DNA of 64,000 nucleotides from Bacteroidales bacterium (GCA_016709865.1 JADJLX010000005.1:620001-684000); one strand, 5' to 3'; counted from the stretch's first letter, positions 54,932-64,000 are shown. A program made the numbers and translations. The notes: a model not told the origin generated them from the letters alone.

Positions 54932-56188
54932 TTATCCTAACATTTCTTCGTATATTTTGATATGTTGTTTAGATAAATCTTCAGTATGAAATTTTCTAAG
55001 TACAGTTCTACGGCAGTTTTCTTTCATTGATTCTCCATTCTCCAGCAAGTAAACAATACCCGTTGCTAAATCATTAATATCAAAACATTTAGCTAAATAC
55101 CCCGTCTTCTTGTGCTCTATAATATCAAGTATTCCACTTGTTTGAAAAGCGACTACTGGTGTTCCACAACTAATTGATTCAAGACTTGTTAAACCAAAAC
55201 TTTCTACCATGGAAGAAACTACAAGGACATTTGTACTATTATAAATGGCCGCTAGACTGGTTTTGTCCTTAATAAAACCTAAATAGGTAGTTGCAACTGG
55301 CAAATTAAGAGGTAAAATTCTATCGTATGTTCCTAGAATAAGGATATGTAAGGAATCTAAATAATTAGTTTTTGAAATTATTTCTAATGCCTTAACAAAG
55401 AAATTAAATCCTTTATTTTTATCTAATGAAGGATCCGAAGCTACAGAAAAAAGAATGATTTTTCTGTTTAATGGAATATTAAGTAAAATTCTAGCAAAAT
55501 CAGAGTTAATTGGCTTGAAAATGTTAATATCGATCAGATTAGGAACTATGTTGCATTTCAAATGATTAATTAGCATGCTACTTTTAAATGCTTCATATTC
55601 CCATAAACTAGGAGCAATGAACCTAATTTTTAAATTTTTCCACCAAAATCGCTTTAAAGTCCAAACGTATTTGTCAATATCAATGCCTGATGAACTTTTG
55701 GATCTATTGTCCCTCGAATAACCTTCTTTATATCGCAAATCATTCTCTAAGATATTAGGGTGATGTTCAGTCCCGCAAAAGGGCCATGAATCATGCAAGG
55801 TCCATATGACAGGTTTATTAATTTTTGCTACATCTTTTATAGATAGCATTTCTCTATTTATCCAATGCAAATGGATAATATTATATGGACTTTTATTAAT
55901 AATTTTTAAAGCCTTGCTGGAAAATATACCAAGTGAATGATGTATTGGATTAGCTGTGCGCTGAAATTTAAGAATATATTCAGAGATTTTTTGTTTTACT
56001 AGATTAAGGACAAAACCCTTCTTTGAGACTAAAATAATATCAGAATCGCGATTCTGTTTTTTTATTACTAAAACATGGCTATCTATTCCTTCCCTTTTTA
56101 AAGCTTTATGAAGTTCCATACAAGCAATGTCTGCTCCTCCAAACCCATCAGAATAATTAACATGTAGTACTTTTAAAGCTGATCCCAT
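54932..56188 (-). CDS. GT4-family glycosyltransferase
   Basis: A 418-residue GT-B enzyme. VLHVNYSDGFGGADIACMELHKALK is the acceptor-side glycine motif; HLHWINREML and WTLHDSWPFCGTEHHP are typical of WcaC/Bacteroidota GT4 enzymes; the donor side has VLVVSSMVESFGLTSLESISCGTPVVAFQTSGILDII. It starts 16 bases inside the end of the deacetylase gene. Confidence 0.92.
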   Translation of the reverse strand: MGSALKVLHVNYSDGFGGADIACMELHKALKREGIDSHVLVIKKQNRDSDIILVSKKGFVLNLVKQKISEYILKFQRTANPIHHSLGIFSSKALKIINKSPYNIIHLHWINREMLSIKDVAKINKPVIWTLHDSWPFCGTEHHPNILENDLRYKEGYSRDNRSKSSSGIDIDKYVWTLKRFWWKNLKIRFIAPSLWEYEAFKSSMLINHLKCNIVPNLIDINIFKPINSDFARILLNIPLNRKIILFSVASDPSLDKNKGFNFFVKALEIISKTNYLDSLHILILGTYDRILPLNLPVATTYLGFIKDKTSLAAIYNSTNVLVVSSMVESFGLTSLESISCGTPVVAFQTSGILDIIEHKKTGYLAKCFDINDLATGIVYLLENGESMKENCRRTVLRKFHTEDLSKQHIKIYEEMLG

Positions 56189-57186
56189 ATATTTCGAAAA
56201 TTGTTTCTTAACGAATCTAAATACATATTCTTGTAAATATCGAAGCTTTCATTTTCATATATAAATATTCTTGGCAATGAAAATAAATTCTTTGAATTAT
56301 TCTTTAACAAGTAACTATTGTTAGTTGTTACTGCAGTTTTAAATCCGAGTTCAGAAATAATTTTAATTTCATTTTCAGTTATTGCAAAGCCATCTCCGTA
56401 TGGATAACAAAAATGTTCCACTGGTTTTTCGAGATTTTCTTTAAAAAGTTTTTTCGATTTATTTATATCATTGATAATATCATCCTTTGACATCATCATA
56501 AGCGGAAAATGATCATGAGTATGACATCCTAAAGTAACTAATGGACATTTTTCCAACTCTCGAAGCTGATCCCAAGTGAGAGGTAAAGAATCATTATATT
56601 TCGCCAAATTAACATCGTACAGAGCAAAAAGATTACAAAATGCTTCAGAAAATTTCAACGGAGCTATTTTCAATATTTTTTCTCGTATTTTTAAAAAAGA
56701 GTTCTCTTTTTCAATCATATTATTGCAAGGATATGAAACCCCATCTGAGAGCTCCACGAGTTCGTTTTCTAGGATAATATCTTCAAGCAGTAGCCACCAA
56801 TAAATAAATTTCTTTTCAATAATTGAGGTTGATAAATATATAGTAAATGGCACATTATACTTCAAAAAAACTGGAAAAGCATTTTCAAAATTATCGCGAT
56901 ATCCATCATCCAAAGTAAAACTAATTACTTTTCGTATTGATTTCTTTCTAATAAGAATTTCGAACAACTCATCAATACTTATAAATGCATAGCTATCCTT
57001 CTTGAACTTTAAAATAAGATTATCCAAAAAATCAGGAGTAATTTTTAAATGCTCATTTAACCATAATCTATTATCATCAAACTTATCAACACGATGTAGC
57101 GTTAGAATCGCACCAGGGCTGTTTAACGCTTTTTTTATAAATAAATTGAGCAATGGTAATCTAAGAATTCTACGAGAAAAGTTCAT
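56173..57186 (-). CDS. Polysaccharide deacetylase-family protein
   Basis: A 337-residue NodB-fold protein without a signal peptide. ISFTLDDGYRDNFENAFPVFLKYNVPFTIYLSTS carries the Asp-Asp metal/catalytic motif, LGCHTHDHFPLMMM the His-x3-His motif and FCYPYGDGFAI the active-site groove. It probably deacetylates a HexNAc residue of a lipid-linked intermediate in the cytosol. It overlaps both neighbours by a few bases (ATGA with the methyltransferase). Confidence 0.9.
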   Translation of the reverse strand: MNFSRRILRLPLLNLFIKKALNSPGAILTLHRVDKFDDNRLWLNEHLKITPDFLDNLILKFKKDSYAFISIDELFEILIRKKSIRKVISFTLDDGYRDNFENAFPVFLKYNVPFTIYLSTSIIEKKFIYWWLLLEDIILENELVELSDGVSYPCNNMIEKENSFLKIREKILKIAPLKFSEAFCNLFALYDVNLAKYNDSLPLTWDQLRELEKCPLVTLGCHTHDHFPLMMMSKDDIINDINKSKKLFKENLEKPVEHFCYPYGDGFAITENEIKIISELGFKTAVTTNNSYLLKNNSKNLFSLPRIFIYENESFDIYKNMYLDSLRNNFRNIWDQL

Positions 57187-57875
57187 ATTTTTTTTGCAAT
57201 TACTCCGAGGGTAAGCTGATAATCATTGTCAACTATGCTCAGCAAATTTATGTTAGGTAAATCTTCGACTACAACGCCTTGAAGAAAAGCTGTTGCAGCA
57301 ATTACATTTCCCATTGATACAATTTTAATTTCCTTAAATCCAGCATTTGAAAATAAAAGTTGAAGAGATTTATCTGTAAATCTCCAATAATCTCCCCATC
57401 TTTCCATATCATATCTTGAGATTTGCGAAATTCCTGAAACAGTAGCCAACAAAACGCCACCTTTTTTTAATATTTTATAACTACCTTCAATCGCCGATTT
57501 TACATCAAAAATATAATTATAAGTTTGGGTACAAATAAAACAATCAGCAAAATCTTCTGGAAGGCCATCTGGCATTGTGAGATCCCCATAGATTGTTGCA
57601 TCCTTAAAATTTTTATCGATATGCAAAACTTCATAATTAATCCGTTGTCCACTATAAAACTTCTTCGAATAGGTGCTCTCTGCGATTTCCAATACAGTTC
57701 CTTTTATATATTTTGAGTTTTCCGATAAAAATTTTTCAATATAATATCTGTCAATGGGAGTTCCCCTGTCAAATCCAAATTTATTACTTATTGGATTTAT
57801 ATTACTTAAGTCATTAAATATGATTTTCTTATAAGGGATGAAAAGTTTGAGTATCCGCTTAATAATTTTCTTCAT
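57183..57875 (-). CDS. Class I SAM methyltransferase-like protein
   Basis: A 230-residue protein. The SAM-binding region is weakly marked by GTVLEIAESTYSKKF; ADCFICTQTYNYIFDVKSAIEGSYKILKKGGVLLATVSG is typical of Methyltransf_11. The N-terminus (FDRGTPIDRYYIEKFL) matches a small family seen in polysaccharide loci. It is the last but one gene before a 148-base AT-rich gap (57876-58023) that holds no gene. Confidence 0.8.
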   Translation of the reverse strand: MKKIIKRILKLFIPYKKIIFNDLSNINPISNKFGFDRGTPIDRYYIEKFLSENSKYIKGTVLEIAESTYSKKFYSGQRINYEVLHIDKNFKDATIYGDLTMPDGLPEDFADCFICTQTYNYIFDVKSAIEGSYKILKKGGVLLATVSGISQISRYDMERWGDYWRFTDKSLQLLFSNAGFKEIKIVSMGNVIAATAFLQGVVVEDLPNINLLSIVDNDYQLTLGVIAKKI

Positions 57876-58023
57876 TTATATATTTCCTATTAAAATGTTC
57901 AGTATTTTATTAATTATCAAAGCATTACGGTCTAATCGCAAATATACAATCCTTGATTCTCTGCCTAGTCTATCAACAAAATATATTAAATAAATATCCT
58001 CATTTAAGGGAAAGATGTATTCA

Positions 58024-58776
58024 CTAAAAAGGTCTTAACAATTCTTTCTGGACTTCTAAATCATCAATCAGAAAATTGTAGAAAGAATTTAGCCAGTAAG
58101 AATCGCCTAAATACTGATCAATTAAATAATGAAAGGCGTCTAGTGCCTGTATATCATTAATTCTAAATGAGTCCCAATCGATAAGTTTATATTGACCTTC
58201 TTTCTTAAGAATATTCCTTTTATGAAAATCTCCATGGCATGGACCAATATCAACTGGTTTATCAAGAATTGCTTTTAAGCAATTCTGAGTCTTTTTCTCC
58301 CAGGATAATCCACACTTTTGATTTATTACTTTAAGGCCACTATTTATAAACTCAAGCTCAGTTAGCTTATCAATAATCCTGAGAGTACTATACTTCCTAA
58401 ACCTATTTAAACAATATATGGCAGCAATGAAATGTTCTGATTTATCAACTTCATCAGATGCAAGTTCTGATGATAATTCTTTATAAAAGAAATTATCCCT
58501 AAAAGTTGTTTCAAACAACAAATCTTTTAATTCCGGGTAAGCATTAGAGCAATTCAGATATGATAAATATTCATTTTTTATGTGACGATTAAATGGAGAA
58601 ATCTTTACAAAGTAATTTCTAGTTAAGCAATTTATGACATGTGGAACGGCACTAGATTTTAGAATTGTAAGATGATCCTTATATTTAATTTTTATTATAA
58701 GTATATTATATAATCTGGTTACTTTATTGAAAAAAAAAATTACCTTAATAAATATTTTAATAATTATATCCCTCAT
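58024..58776 (-). CDS. APH-fold kinase-like protein (phosphotransferase family)
   Basis: A 250-residue protein. DIGPCHGDFHKRNILKKEGQYKLIDWDSFR contains the HGDxHxxN catalytic loop and the IDWD metal-binding motif of the aminoglycoside phosphotransferase superfamily. The N-terminal lobe is short and diverged, with no clear nucleotide-binding Lys. It overlaps the capsule-type gene upstream by 20 bases, so it belongs to the polysaccharide operon. It may phosphorylate a sugar or lipid intermediate, not an antibiotic. Confidence 0.78.
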   Translation of the reverse strand: MRDIIIKIFIKVIFFFNKVTRLYNILIIKIKYKDHLTILKSSAVPHVINCLTRNYFVKISPFNRHIKNEYLSYLNCSNAYPELKDLLFETTFRDNFFYKELSSELASDEVDKSEHFIAAIYCLNRFRKYSTLRIIDKLTELEFINSGLKVINQKCGLSWEKKTQNCLKAILDKPVDIGPCHGDFHKRNILKKEGQYKLIDWDSFRINDIQALDAFHYLIDQYLGDSYWLNSFYNFLIDDLEVQKELLRPF

Positions 58777-60424
58777 TATGATATTTACTATCGCTAAATA
58801 TTTTTTTTATTTCAGCAAAAACAGGATGTTCCTGAGGTGCAAACATTAAAAGTCTTTCAGATACAATATCAAATGCTTTATCTGTTTCAACAATACCATT
58901 CTTTTCCCAAACATTGAACAAGACCTCAGAATCAATAATTCTATTATCCATTAACATCAATCTCATAAGTCCTTCGTATACATATTTTGCAGTATCTATT
59001 TGATTACTAGTAAGCCTACTTAGTCCTGAAATATTTTTCAACGTATCAAAATAATCTTTTTTTGAGAATGGTTCAAACGTAAAGCCAAAGCCAGCATAAA
59101 ATGGTTTCCCCGCTAAAATGACTGGAATACCAAAACAACTATATTCAAGACCTACGGTTCCCTGTGCTGTAACAATTGCATGAGCTATAGTTATTATACT
59201 TGCTGTACTAAAATCAAATGGACATATATAAATGTTATTTGAATTACATGCTCTAACTAACTGCTCAACTTCGCCAGTCTCATTATACAACAGAGCTGAT
59301 GGGTGTGGTTTAATTATCCAATTAATTTCTTTTATATCCTTAATTGTGTCAATTGTATCTTTTAACCAAATATAAAAATCACTGAAAAGCATACCATCAC
59401 TTAATCCTTGAGGTGCGTCTGAAAAAACATGAGCAAATACAAATACAAAAGGAAGATTATCATGAATGTCTAGTTTGTTTCTTAACTCATCAGACGAATA
59501 AATATGCTTATTCCGATAAGCCAAAGTAACATCAGATTGCTCAAACTTACCATAAAACCTCTCACATAAACGAGTATTAACAGATTCCAGAACTCCTTCT
59601 TGATCCTTTAATTCTGGCAATAAATCCTCTATTTTTTGATGATTATATATATGAAATTTTGGATTTAACCCAACAAATCTACTGGGTTCGAAGTGAAATA
59701 ATTGCATATCGGTCGTTTCAAGAATAGGAATATTCCTGTTAAAACAGACGCGCAACATTAATCCGTATAGGAGATATTGTGAATGAGTAGTCACCAGAAA
59801 TTTAACCTTTTTTTTATTAAGAATTTTCTCATAAGCATTAATGGTTGAAATTGCTAACAGAATATACTTAGCAATCTTCAAATGCTCCTTTATGTTTACA
59901 TAATATTGTTTTTTTTCGTTCTTTATTACAGTATCATATAAAAGATCACCATACAAAATCCCTTTATGTTCTAACTTCAGGAGTTCATCTATTTCTTTAC
60001 ATTTTTTTGATATTTTGTATGATTTTATGAAGGTTACAATTTTAAATAAACCAGTATTGATATTTTCCTTAATTGAGATCAAACTAGTAATTCCAAAGGA
60101 GGCATACAGAAGTTTTTTTTCAATCTCATTCTCCAGAAAATCTGTCACCAATACAATTGATTTTAATTGAAATTCGGCTTCAAGAGCTTTAGCAATAAGA
60201 CCTGTTCGCAGAAGATAATTAGGGCCCGATGAAGCGTGGATGCCTTCAACTAAAATTAAATTATCGGTTTTTGGTTCATTCTTAATCCAGTATGTACTAT
60301 TGACTTTTGAAAAGTTTGCTTTTGAATTAGATATTTTTTTTGGATTAATTATCCTTATAACTTTAAATGTAACCTTTTGACAAAATATTGGTAATAGTGA
60401 AAAAAATACATTTATAAGCCTCAT
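58757..60424 (-). CDS. Capsule-type surface polysaccharide biosynthesis protein (GT-B-like)
   Basis: A 555-residue protein. NLILVEGIHASSGPNYLLRTGLIAKALE near the N-terminus and INWIIKPHPSALLY, IVTAQGTVGLEYSCFGIPVILAGKPFYAGFGFTFEPFSKKDYFDTLKNI in the C-terminal half resemble the capsule-synthesis/CDP-glycerol transferase-like GT-B fold. I cannot assign the donor. Its partner is the overlapping APH-fold gene. Confidence 0.65.
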   Translation of the reverse strand: MRLINVFFSLLPIFCQKVTFKVIRIINPKKISNSKANFSKVNSTYWIKNEPKTDNLILVEGIHASSGPNYLLRTGLIAKALEAEFQLKSIVLVTDFLENEIEKKLLYASFGITSLISIKENINTGLFKIVTFIKSYKISKKCKEIDELLKLEHKGILYGDLLYDTVIKNEKKQYYVNIKEHLKIAKYILLAISTINAYEKILNKKKVKFLVTTHSQYLLYGLMLRVCFNRNIPILETTDMQLFHFEPSRFVGLNPKFHIYNHQKIEDLLPELKDQEGVLESVNTRLCERFYGKFEQSDVTLAYRNKHIYSSDELRNKLDIHDNLPFVFVFAHVFSDAPQGLSDGMLFSDFYIWLKDTIDTIKDIKEINWIIKPHPSALLYNETGEVEQLVRACNSNNIYICPFDFSTASIITIAHAIVTAQGTVGLEYSCFGIPVILAGKPFYAGFGFTFEPFSKKDYFDTLKNISGLSRLTSNQIDTAKYVYEGLMRLMLMDNRIIDSEVLFNVWEKNGIVETDKAFDIVSERLLMFAPQEHPVFAEIKKIFSDSKYHNEGYNY

Positions 60425-60433
60425 AAAATAAGA

Positions 60434-61933
60434 TTAAAAATTATTATGATTAATATATATTTTTTTTAAATAATCTTTTTTCAAGCTCAAGACTACTGGG
60501 AAATATAGTGTAATTATAATTGTGATGATAAAATATATTAAACCAGAAATACTTAAATAGACAATGGCATGAGCAGAACTAATTGCAGGAAATAATTCAA
60601 TCGAGAATTTAACTATTAGAGCTAAAAAAACAAAAATTATTGGTATGATGATAAAATGTATTAGATAATTAGTAGCCTTGACTTTTAAAAAATGTGTATT
60701 TACAAATAAATAGATAATTCCATTAATGAAAGCAAGGATTGTTTCCTTTAGTGCAATCCCAGCTCCCCCCATATTTAACCTTGAGAGCATAATAAAAGAA
60801 CTAATAATACTTATAGGAGCAAAAACAATATTCATTATCAGAAATAATCTAGTCCGACCATTCGAATAAATAACACTACTATGTATCAAAGCATAAATCG
60901 AAAATAGCGGATAAAAAATAATAATAGATAATATTGGACTAGCTAATATATATTGATCACCTCCAAATAGCAAAATTATTCTCTCTGAATTTGTAAATAC
61001 ATAACAACAAAAAAAAGCTGTAATTGCATAGATAACAGGAGATTGATTCCGAAATATTTTTGCCATTCCAAGAATATCATTTTTACCAAAACTTATTGAC
61101 ATTTCTCTCATCATCAAAGGAATAATGGGTGAGGTAAAAAGCAGACAAATGTTGGCTATATTGAAAGAAAATGAGTAGAGACCCTGTTGAAAAGAACCGC
61201 CATAGTATTGCAACGCCCATCGATCAAAAAACTGATAGGAAAACCCTAGTAAAAGATAAAAAAATAGTGGCGCACAATAATTATAAAACTCCTTTCCAAA
61301 ATTTTCATCTTTAGAAACATGAACTGGATGTTTAAATAGCTTTCTATTAATAAAATATGTAATTGATATTATTAGTGATAATGAGATGAAATACTGGTAA
61401 AAGAAATATTTTGTTAATGATAAAGAACTTGTATAAATAATAAGTAATAAAACCAATACTCCCAAAATCTTATTTACAATTTTAATTATCTCCAACTTAA
61501 TAGTATCTCCATGAGCATCCATTATATTACTGAGTATTTCTAAAAACCAGTTTAATCCGACAATAAAAATACCCATATAGATAAATTTGTTTTCTTGATT
61601 AGGGAAAATAGTTATCTTAAGAGGGGTTACCAAAAAGAAAAAAACAATAATAAAGAAAACTAAAAAAATAAGAATAGCTAATCGTAAATAAAAAACAATT
61701 ATTGATGTAGAATTTAAATTTTGAGAAAGTTTAGTATAAAAACATGTTGAAGTTCTCATTTCAAGCATTAGTAAAACCTGTGTTAAAATACCAATAATGA
61801 AATTAAAATTCCCAAAAGATTCAACACCTAGAACCCGAGGCACTATCCCAGCTAAAGCAAGAGAAATAAAAAAACTAAGTAAGTTAGTAATTAGTTTAAA
61901 TAAAAATCTATTCTTATATGAACTTAAATCCAT
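60434..61933 (-). CDS. Wzx-type polysaccharide flippase (MATE/MVF superfamily)
   Basis: A 499-residue protein with about fourteen hydrophobic helices. FISLALAGIVPRVLGVESFGNFNFIIGILT at the N-terminus is typical of Wzx-type exporters. It should move the undecaprenyl-linked repeat unit to the periplasm. Full length and intact, in contrast to the broken flippase at 34347-35639. It lies 9 bases before the capsule-type gene. Confidence 0.93.
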   Translation of the reverse strand: MDLSSYKNRFLFKLITNLLSFFISLALAGIVPRVLGVESFGNFNFIIGILTQVLLMLEMRTSTCFYTKLSQNLNSTSIIVFYLRLAILIFLVFFIIVFFFLVTPLKITIFPNQENKFIYMGIFIVGLNWFLEILSNIMDAHGDTIKLEIIKIVNKILGVLVLLLIIYTSSLSLTKYFFYQYFISLSLIISITYFINRKLFKHPVHVSKDENFGKEFYNYCAPLFFYLLLGFSYQFFDRWALQYYGGSFQQGLYSFSFNIANICLLFTSPIIPLMMREMSISFGKNDILGMAKIFRNQSPVIYAITAFFCCYVFTNSERIILLFGGDQYILASPILSIIIFYPLFSIYALIHSSVIYSNGRTRLFLIMNIVFAPISIISSFIMLSRLNMGGAGIALKETILAFINGIIYLFVNTHFLKVKATNYLIHFIIIPIIFVFLALIVKFSIELFPAISSAHAIVYLSISGLIYFIITIIITLYFPVVLSLKKDYLKKIYINHNNF

Positions 61934-61981
61934 ACAAAACAGATTTCGGAAATATTAAGATGTCTATCAAAGGTTACCACA

Positions 61982-62749
61982 CTACCACACTGCCATACTA
62001 AGACCATTACTTTTTAAAATTTCTCTTGCTTCAGTTAAGGCATCTCCCATGAAATAGAATAAGTTTGCAGTTGATACAGCATCTGCTTTGGCTAAATTGA
62101 TCCCATCATAGAATTGGTCGAATTTACCAACTCCTCCAGATGCAATTACTGGAACTTTAGAGAAACAAGTTATTTCAGAAATCCCAGCAATGTCATAACC
62201 TTGTCCTGTTCCATCTTTATCTATTGAGGTAATATATAATTCACCAACCCCTAATTCTATGATTTTCTGAATAGCAGTAGAAAGCTTCAATGATGAATTT
62301 AAGCTTCCATTTCCAATAAATACAAATCGCTCATTATCAATTAATTTGTAATCAACAGATGCAACAACACACTGACTACCAAATCGTTTTATTATTCTTT
62401 CAACCATAATAGGATTAGTGAAAAGTAAGGAATTTATAACGACTTTATCCGCACCAGACTTTAGAATAGAGTAGACATCATCATCAGATTGTATGCCACC
62501 ACCTGCTGCAACTGGCATAAAACAGTTTCTAACAAGTTCAGATAAGTTTGCATTAAATTTTAATAAATTCTTCTCACCTCTATTAACATTAATAACAATT
62601 AATTCATCTATAGAATACAAAAGCGAATTAATATCATAATTTTCTCTTAACCAATCCAAATCTCCTACTTCCTGTAATCTAAAGTTTCTGCTAAGCATAA
62701 AAATATCGTCCTGCATTAATAGAGTGAAAATTAATCGCTTTTTAACCAT
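61982..62749 (-). CDS. hisF2: HisF-like ammonia-using subunit for amidination of a sugar (HisF2/WbpH-region type)
   Basis: A 255-residue TIM barrel: MVKKRLIFTLLMQDD, DELIVINVNRGEK, PVAAGGGIQSDDDVYSILKSGADKVVINSLL, VVASVDYKL and ITSIDKDGTGQGYDI, IASGGVGKFDQF are HisF motifs. It follows a HisH-like glutaminase (2 bases) and a WbpG-type amidotransferase, the set that converts an acetamido sugar to an acetamidino sugar. No other histidine genes are near, so it is not the histidine enzyme. Confidence 0.9.
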   Translation of the reverse strand: MVKKRLIFTLLMQDDIFMLSRNFRLQEVGDLDWLRENYDINSLLYSIDELIVINVNRGEKNLLKFNANLSELVRNCFMPVAAGGGIQSDDDVYSILKSGADKVVINSLLFTNPIMVERIIKRFGSQCVVASVDYKLIDNERFVFIGNGSLNSSLKLSTAIQKIIELGVGELYITSIDKDGTGQGYDIAGISEITCFSKVPVIASGGVGKFDQFYDGINLAKADAVSTANLFYFMGDALTEAREILKSNGLSMAVW

Positions 62750-62751
62750 AC

Positions 62752-63375
62752 CTATATTTTAGAGAAATTATTTAGTAGTTTGAGTCCATTGCCTTGACTT
62801 TTCTCCGGATGAAATTGAGTTCCGTGAACATTATTTACTGACACACTAGAAATAAATTTCTCTCCATAAATACAATAAGATGAAATTAAACTGATATCAA
62901 TGTCAATAAGTCTATAGCTATGCACAAAATAGAAATCTGCTGAATCACCCAACCCTTTAAAAAGAGTATCATTTTGTTTAACAAAATGAACTTCATTAAA
63001 ACCAATATGTGGTATTTTTAATTCCTTAGTGCTAAATTCAAATTTTGCTACAACTCCGGGGATCAGAGCTAATCCTGCAGAAGATCCATCCTCTTCTCCA
63101 AATTCAGCGAGCAACTGCATTCCAAGACAAATTCCTAGAATGTTTTTTTTCTTTATTAATATTTCCTCTTTAATTGATTCTTTAAAACCCAGTCGATTTA
63201 GATTGATCATAGCTTCATTAAAAGAGCCAACGCCGGGCAAAATATATTTTGAATATTTTTTTAGCTCCTTGGGTGAATTCACAATATCATTTTCAATACC
63301 TAAGAAATCTAGGGCACTTCGAACGGACATTATATTGCCCATCTCATAATTTATTATGCCAATTTTATTCATCAT
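62752..63375 (-). CDS. hisH2: HisH-like glutamine amidotransferase for sugar amidination
   Basis: A 207-residue class I glutaminase. IGIINYEMGNIMSVRSALDFLG, YILPGVGSF, catalytic Cys in ILGICLGMQLL and His-Glu in GTQFHPEKSQGNGL are present. It produces ammonia from glutamine, channelled to the HisF-like partner for the WbpG reaction. It starts directly after the WbpG-type stop codon at 63376. Confidence 0.92.
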   Translation of the reverse strand: MMNKIGIINYEMGNIMSVRSALDFLGIENDIVNSPKELKKYSKYILPGVGSFNEAMINLNRLGFKESIKEEILIKKKNILGICLGMQLLAEFGEEDGSSAGLALIPGVVAKFEFSTKELKIPHIGFNEVHFVKQNDTLFKGLGDSADFYFVHSYRLIDIDISLISSYCIYGEKFISSVSVNNVHGTQFHPEKSQGNGLKLLNNFSKI

Positions 63376-64000
63376 TTAGAAAGGTTGTTCTTTTAAAATC
63401 CATCTTCCATTAACCTTATGTAGAACATCTTTATTTGCGAAGCTGTCTAATACTTTCTCAAACTCCTCAAATGACATATTGAAATACTCAAGATAATCTT
63501 TTATGTAAGGTTCTGGATATTCACCATCATATTTCTTAACTAAGGATAAAGCTTGTTTCCTCGTTAGAGCCCCCCTACGGATATCAATTCCTACATCCTG
63601 GGTACATCTTCCAAATCCAAATTTTAGGAACATCAGATAAACATGAAGATCGTATAGTTTAGTATCAGTTTGTGCGAAATTTGTATAGGTACCTACTGAT
63701 CTACTTGGGGATTCTTCTAAATTGAATTGATCTTTTGCTACAAGATAGTTCCTATATGAATCCCAATTCTCAAAGTAAGACCAATGAGCTATGGACGGAT
63801 TCAATTTTCTGAACTCTTCTATAGAGGGATATCTCCACCAATACAGATCTTTATCACTAAATTTATCTATGAAAGATTTTGGATCTTGTCCGCTCAGGTA
63901 CAATTTAATGCTGTCTTCTAAATCGTATGTTGCTTTCGCCTTTAGCTTGCTACTTCCACCATATTCAACTTCTCCTTCTTCGCCAAACATTACGAAAGGT
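63376..64000 (-). CDS. N-acetyl sugar amidotransferase WbpG/PseA-like, C-terminal part (runs off window)
   Basis: The frame is open to the window edge; at least 208 residues are visible. The first ones read PFVMFGEEGEVEYGG, a hallmark of the WbpG/PseA family, so the internal ATG at 63990 is not the start. DLYWWRYPSIEEF, FKFGFGRCTQDVGIDIRRGALTRKQALSLVKKYDGEYPEPYI follow. The enzyme uses ammonia from HisH2/HisF2 to convert an acetamido to an acetamidino group, as in P. aeruginosa O5. The ATP-pyrophosphatase N-terminal half is outside. Confidence 0.9.
   Translation of the reverse strand, partial: PFVMFGEEGEVEYGGSSKLKAKATYDLEDSIKLYLSGQDPKSFIDKFSDKDLYWWRYPSIEEFRKLNPSIAHWSYFENWDSYRNYLVAKDQFNLEESPSRSVGTYTNFAQTDTKLYDLHVYLMFLKFGFGRCTQDVGIDIRRGALTRKQALSLVKKYDGEYPEPYIKDYLEYFNMSFEEFEKVLDSFANKDVLHKVNGRWILKEQPF

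Noticed and set aside
58024..58776. APH-fold protein as an aminoglycoside resistance gene
   Set aside because: It overlaps a capsule-type gene inside a polysaccharide operon and its N-lobe is short and diverged; the catalytic motifs are shared by many sugar kinases.
61982..63375. HisF and HisH as histidine biosynthesis
   Set aside because: No other his genes are nearby and both follow a WbpG-type amidotransferase gene, the known amidination arrangement.

Overview
The window looks like a chromosomal segment of a Bacteroidota bacterium, probably a Bacteroidales/Marinilabiliales-type anaerobe or facultative anaerobe. This rests on AT-rich DNA, TAnnTTTG-type -7 promoter elements, few Shine-Dalgarno sequences, a PorE-like TPR/beta-propeller/OmpA protein, DUF4293, pyrB-pyrI, a prolyl-oligopeptidase-type S9 peptidase and a GG-leader peptide with a C39-peptidase exporter. 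No rRNA, tRNA, transposase or CRISPR array was seen. Genus is not resolvable by eye.

Layout. (1) 1-8.6 kb: a probable secreted-peptide/regulatory island. It holds an HlyD-type adaptor (partial), a C39-peptidase ABC exporter, an ECF sigma factor, a membrane-anchored TPR-CHAT (caspase-like) protein, a 44-residue GG-leader peptide gene at 6735-6869, a one-TM anti-sigma-like TPR protein and a degenerate soluble histidine-kinase-like protein. This is the best candidate for an undescribed system. (2) 8.7-20.3 kb: housekeeping and envelope genes (PorE-like protein, QueE, 5'-nucleotidase lipoprotein, S9 peptidase, NamZ/DUF1343, a single-domain response regulator, GroES-like protein, YigZ, PyrB, PyrI). 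(3) 20.5-27.6 kb: DUF4293, a tripartite RND efflux operon (RND gene disrupted) and a uridine-phosphorylase-like gene. (4) 27.7-64 kb: a large surface-polysaccharide locus. It is nearly all on the minus strand, more AT-rich than the left part, and runs off the right edge.

In the polysaccharide locus, sugar pathways can be read as follows: WbpB/WbpE-like (3-amino-hexuronate), FnlA/FnlB/FnlC (UDP-L-FucNAc), FdtA/FdtB-like (dTDP-3-amino-3,6-dideoxyhexose), PglE/PglD/PglC-like (4-amino sugar, acetylation, phosphosugar transfer), WbpV/WbpL/WbuB-like (QuiNAc/FucNAc-type initiation) and WbpG/HisH2/HisF2 (amidination). Assembly and export genes include two Wzx flippases (one broken), a Wzy-like polymerase, two Wzy_C/ligase-family proteins (one with an inserted carbohydrate-binding module), a Wzz-like protein and many glycosyltransferases. 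Other modifiers are methyltransferases, polysaccharide deacetylases and an APH-fold kinase.

Seven genes between about 22 and 52 kb are broken by single-base shifts or internal deletions although the flanking protein sequence is still well conserved. That pattern suggests consensus error or very recent decay. Several palindromic or low-complexity dispersed repeats lie between genes. Start codons were moved from upstream TTG/GTG or overlapping positions where the protein, overlap or promoter evidence favoured it; this is stated per entry.
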